From: a virus
DNA: 26,131 bases
Strand: one strand, 5' to 3'
IMG/VR virus record: IMGVR_UViG_3300030106_002060
Coordinates: 1-26,131 of that record
Below the pieces are notes generated by a model. It did no database searches and was not told the DNA's origin. It saw nothing but the letters and a program-made list of their open reading frames with translations. Within the stretch, counting starts at the first letter, position 1. Each line of letters begins with the position of its first letter. Shown here piece after piece: positions 24,424-26,131 of the stretch. Position numbers and translations under genes: made by a program.

Positions 24424-25850
24424 ATCCAAGCTCTTAACTCTTCACCCATAACTTCAGATGCAATATTAATTTTTTTACGAAGTGATTCTTGTATCTTTTC
24501 ATCGACGGTTTTTTCTGCGATGATATCTATGTAAGTTACGTTTTTCTTCTGTCCGATACGGTGTGCACGGTCCTCTGACTGTAAACGCTTCTCTAGGTCA
24601 TATCCGTTAGAATAGTAAATTACGGTGTTTGCGGCCGTTAAAGTTATCCCATAGCCGCCCGTAGACGGCGTTCCTACCATGAATCGGCACTTAGGGTCGG
24701 ACTGAAATTTACGTATATTATCTTGTCTTTCATCTTGTGGCGTGAGTCCATAATAACTAACCACGGATCCCGGACCATGGACCTTCTCTATTTCATCCAC
24801 TATGTTTTGTATATCCCTCTGCCAGTGGCCCCATATAATTGCTTTGCCTTCTATTTCATCTAGCACATCCATTAGCTCCGTAATTCTGTTATTTTTTATT
24901 TCTTGTGTAGTGCCATCATCAGCAACAAAGTGACCGCAAGTTATTTGTTGTAGTCTCATTAACTGAGTGATGACAGTCATAGTAGAAGTTACTTTACCAT
25001 TTAAAGTAGCAAGAGCAGTCTTCTTCATTTCATCGTATACTTTTTGTTGTTCTTTACTTAATTGTATATGTCTTTTAGTCCAGTTTTTAGGAGGTAAATC
25101 TAAACAATCTTCTTTTAAAACTCTGTAAGAAAATCTTTTGACTATCTCTGATAGTTCACCCAAGTTTTGAAATTTATGAACGATTTGAATTGATCTACCT
25201 CTTACATTCATAGTTTTCATTACAGCATATCTATTTCTAAAAGCATAGTAAGATGCAAAATCTAATAAATATGGATCTAAAAAATAACACTGTGTATATA
25301 AATCTAAAGGGTTTTTGGTAACAGGCGATCCTGTCATGATACGCCTGTATTTAGCAGTAATACCTAAGTCTATAATATTTTTAGTTCGTTTAGCTGTTGG
25401 TGTTTTAATAGTGGTAGACTCATCTATAGCCATTAATGTTCTATGTGAATTTAAAAATTTATGTGCAAACTTAACACCTTTATCTGTAGACAAAGCTTCA
25501 ACATTCATAACTAAAATGTGTAGTGCTGTTTCTATTTCAAATAAAGTTTCTAACTTTTCTTGTTGTGTTTTACTGATATTTGATTGCCATAATACTGTCA
25601 CATTTTCTATGTGGTCTGGTAAGTGCGTAGGTATCTCTTGCTCATACCAAGTTTTTACTACACCCTTGGGAGCTATAATTAATGCACCATCTATTTTACC
25701 CTTATCATAAAGCATGGACATATTATCTATTAATACTTTTGTTTTACCTGTACCCATCTCCATAAAGTAGGCGTACGTTTCTTTATTCCACGACTTTTCT
25801 AAAGCAGTCAACTGATGCTTGTATGGCTTTGTCTTAAATTTATAATTCAT
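24420..25850 (-). CDS. SNF2-family DEAD-like helicase/ATPase
   Basis: The 476-residue protein is a superfamily 2 ATPase of SNF2 type, as found in many phages. Walker A is MGTGKTK at 32-38. Motif Ia is near 58-72 (LIIAPKGVVKTWYEQE). Walker B is AIDES at 141-145 instead of DEAH, motif III TGSPVT at 173-178, and motif VI QSEDRAHRIGQ at 424-434. The C-terminal lobe also holds IIWGHWQRDIQ and GGYGITLTAANTVIYYSNG. Such proteins move on double-stranded DNA and may serve replication, recombination or repair. It is the only minus-strand gene and looks like an early or middle gene. It converges on the lysis gene with no terminator space. The 3' half (C-terminal lobe) is GC-richer than the 5' half. Confidence 0.88.
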   Translation of the reverse strand: MNYKFKTKPYKHQLTALEKSWNKETYAYFMEMGTGKTKVLIDNMSMLYDKGKIDGALIIAPKGVVKTWYEQEIPTHLPDHIENVTVLWQSNISKTQQEKLETLFEIETALHILVMNVEALSTDKGVKFAHKFLNSHRTLMAIDESTTIKTPTAKRTKNIIDLGITAKYRRIMTGSPVTKNPLDLYTQCYFLDPYLLDFASYYAFRNRYAVMKTMNVRGRSIQIVHKFQNLGELSEIVKRFSYRVLKEDCLDLPPKNWTKRHIQLSKEQQKVYDEMKKTALATLNGKVTSTMTVITQLMRLQQITCGHFVADDGTTQEIKNNRITELMDVLDEIEGKAIIWGHWQRDIQNIVDEIEKVHGPGSVVSYYGLTPQDERQDNIRKFQSDPKCRFMVGTPSTGGYGITLTAANTVIYYSNGYDLEKRLQSEDRAHRIGQKKNVTYIDIIAEKTVDEKIQESLRKKINIASEVMGEELRAWI

Positions 25851-25857
25851 CTTTCTA

Positions 25858-25887
25858 TTGACATTTATATATAGGATGTTATATGAT
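25858..25887 (+). promoter_or_regulatory. Near-consensus promoter for the rightward gene at 25894
   Basis: TTGACA at 25858-25863 and TATGAT at 25882-25887 have an 18-base spacer. The -10 ends six bases before the ATG at 25894, so transcription would start on or next to the start codon, giving a leaderless message. There is no Shine-Dalgarno sequence close to the ATG, which agrees. Confidence 0.6.
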
Positions 25888-25894
25888 TTGTCAA
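25864..25894 (-). promoter_or_regulatory. Candidate leftward promoter for the helicase gene, interleaved with the rightward one
   Basis: On the minus strand TTGACA lies at 25894-25889. TATATA follows at 25871-25866 (17-base spacer), or TATAAA at 25869-25864 (19-base spacer). The message would have a leader of only a few bases before the ATG at 25850. Its -35 overlaps the start site of the rightward gene, and its -10 lies in the other promoter's spacer, just inside the rightward -35, so both cannot easily be used at once. Confidence 0.5.
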
Positions 25895-26131
25895 TGTCAG
25901 AAAGTACGAAATATGAAAAGCTAAAAAATAACTATACTTCTACAGTATATGTTATTCAGGAAATATCTGGTACCAGAGCAGGAGCTCCTAAGATAAATAT
26001 TATGGGTGCTTCTCATTATGGACAGTTTAAATTTGTATTACCAGAATTTTCGCAAATGATACATTCACCTGGACCTTTAGTTTATACATTAAGACAAAAA
26101 TTAAAAAATTATAAACCTAGAGATTATTTAT
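25894..26131 (+). CDS. N-terminal part of a conserved phage protein of unknown function (partial)
   Basis: From the ATG at 25894 the frame is open to the window end, giving 79 residues. It reads MSESTKYEKLKNNYTSTVYV, then IQEISGTRAGAPKINIMGAS, and later FKFVLPEFSQMIHSPGPLVY and LRQKLKNYKPRDYL. The IxEISGTRxGxPKINIMGA stretch looks like a conserved hypothetical protein from the early or replication part of marine phage genomes. An upstream ATG at 25883 is in another frame and stops after 13 codons. No Shine-Dalgarno sequence is present; the gene fits a leaderless message from the promoter at 25858-25887. The function is unknown. Confidence 0.65.
   Translation, partial: MSESTKYEKLKNNYTSTVYVIQEISGTRAGAPKINIMGASHYGQFKFVLPEFSQMIHSPGPLVYTLRQKLKNYKPRDYL

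Noticed and set aside
25315-25710. 131-residue plus-strand reading frame opposite the helicase
   Set aside because: The minus strand has clear SNF2 motifs over the same bases, and the plus frame shows no family features.

Overview
The window is a gene-dense, AT-rich stretch of a double-stranded DNA bacteriophage. It most resembles the uncultivated marine phages known from ocean metagenomes. Three things point there: P22-like connector and tail genes (two head-tail adaptor-type proteins and a gp10-like tail hub protein), very large Ala/Gly/Gln-rich proteins of the ejection type, and a block of 2-oxoglutarate/Fe(II) oxygenases of the kind common in marine phages. A short-tailed (podovirus-like) particle is the best guess. 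The host cannot be read from the sequence; the low GC content would suit an AT-rich marine alphaproteobacterium such as SAR11, but that is inference. No integrase, tRNA, rRNA, CRISPR array, transposase or reverse transcriptase was seen. No stretch longer than about 40 bases lacks a gene.

Layout. (1) 1-2729: end of a virion gene, then two adaptor-type proteins, a small beta-rich protein, a 49-residue protein and a decoration-like protein. (2) 2740-10091: fibre and receptor-binding region, with a Trp-rich repetitive beta protein, a fibre-like protein, and three paralogous kelch/galactose-oxidase-like propeller proteins with 6, 12 and 12 repeats; a 97-residue gene lies between the two large ones. 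(3) 10124-13321: a helical unknown protein followed by four consecutive, overlapping genes for 2OG-Fe(II) oxygenase-like proteins. (4) 13339-16029: gp10-like tail hub protein plus three very small genes. (5) 16039-23768: four large proteins that look like internal or ejection components of the particle. (6) 23768-24423: lysis pair, a holin-like coiled-coil/membrane protein and an M15 peptidase. (7) 24420-25850, minus strand: an SNF2-type helicase, convergent with the lysis gene. (8) 25894 to the end: first part of a rightward gene, divergent from the helicase.

Everything from 1 to 24423 reads rightward, mostly with 1-15 base spacers or stop/start overlaps, so it is probably one late operon. 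The oxygenases sit inside it, which implies that they are made late, together with the virion proteins. The most unusual feature is this pairing: three repeat-built putative receptor-binding proteins directly upstream of a helical protein and four oxygenase-like proteins. A testable idea is that the phage hydroxylates its own virion proteins (or a host surface component) late in infection. Also notable are an interleaved divergent promoter with a predicted leaderless message, several sharply GC-rich patches that suggest mosaic recombination, and a 60-residue gene that looks like an internally deleted form of a longer family.

Family names here come from recognising motifs by eye; no database search was run.
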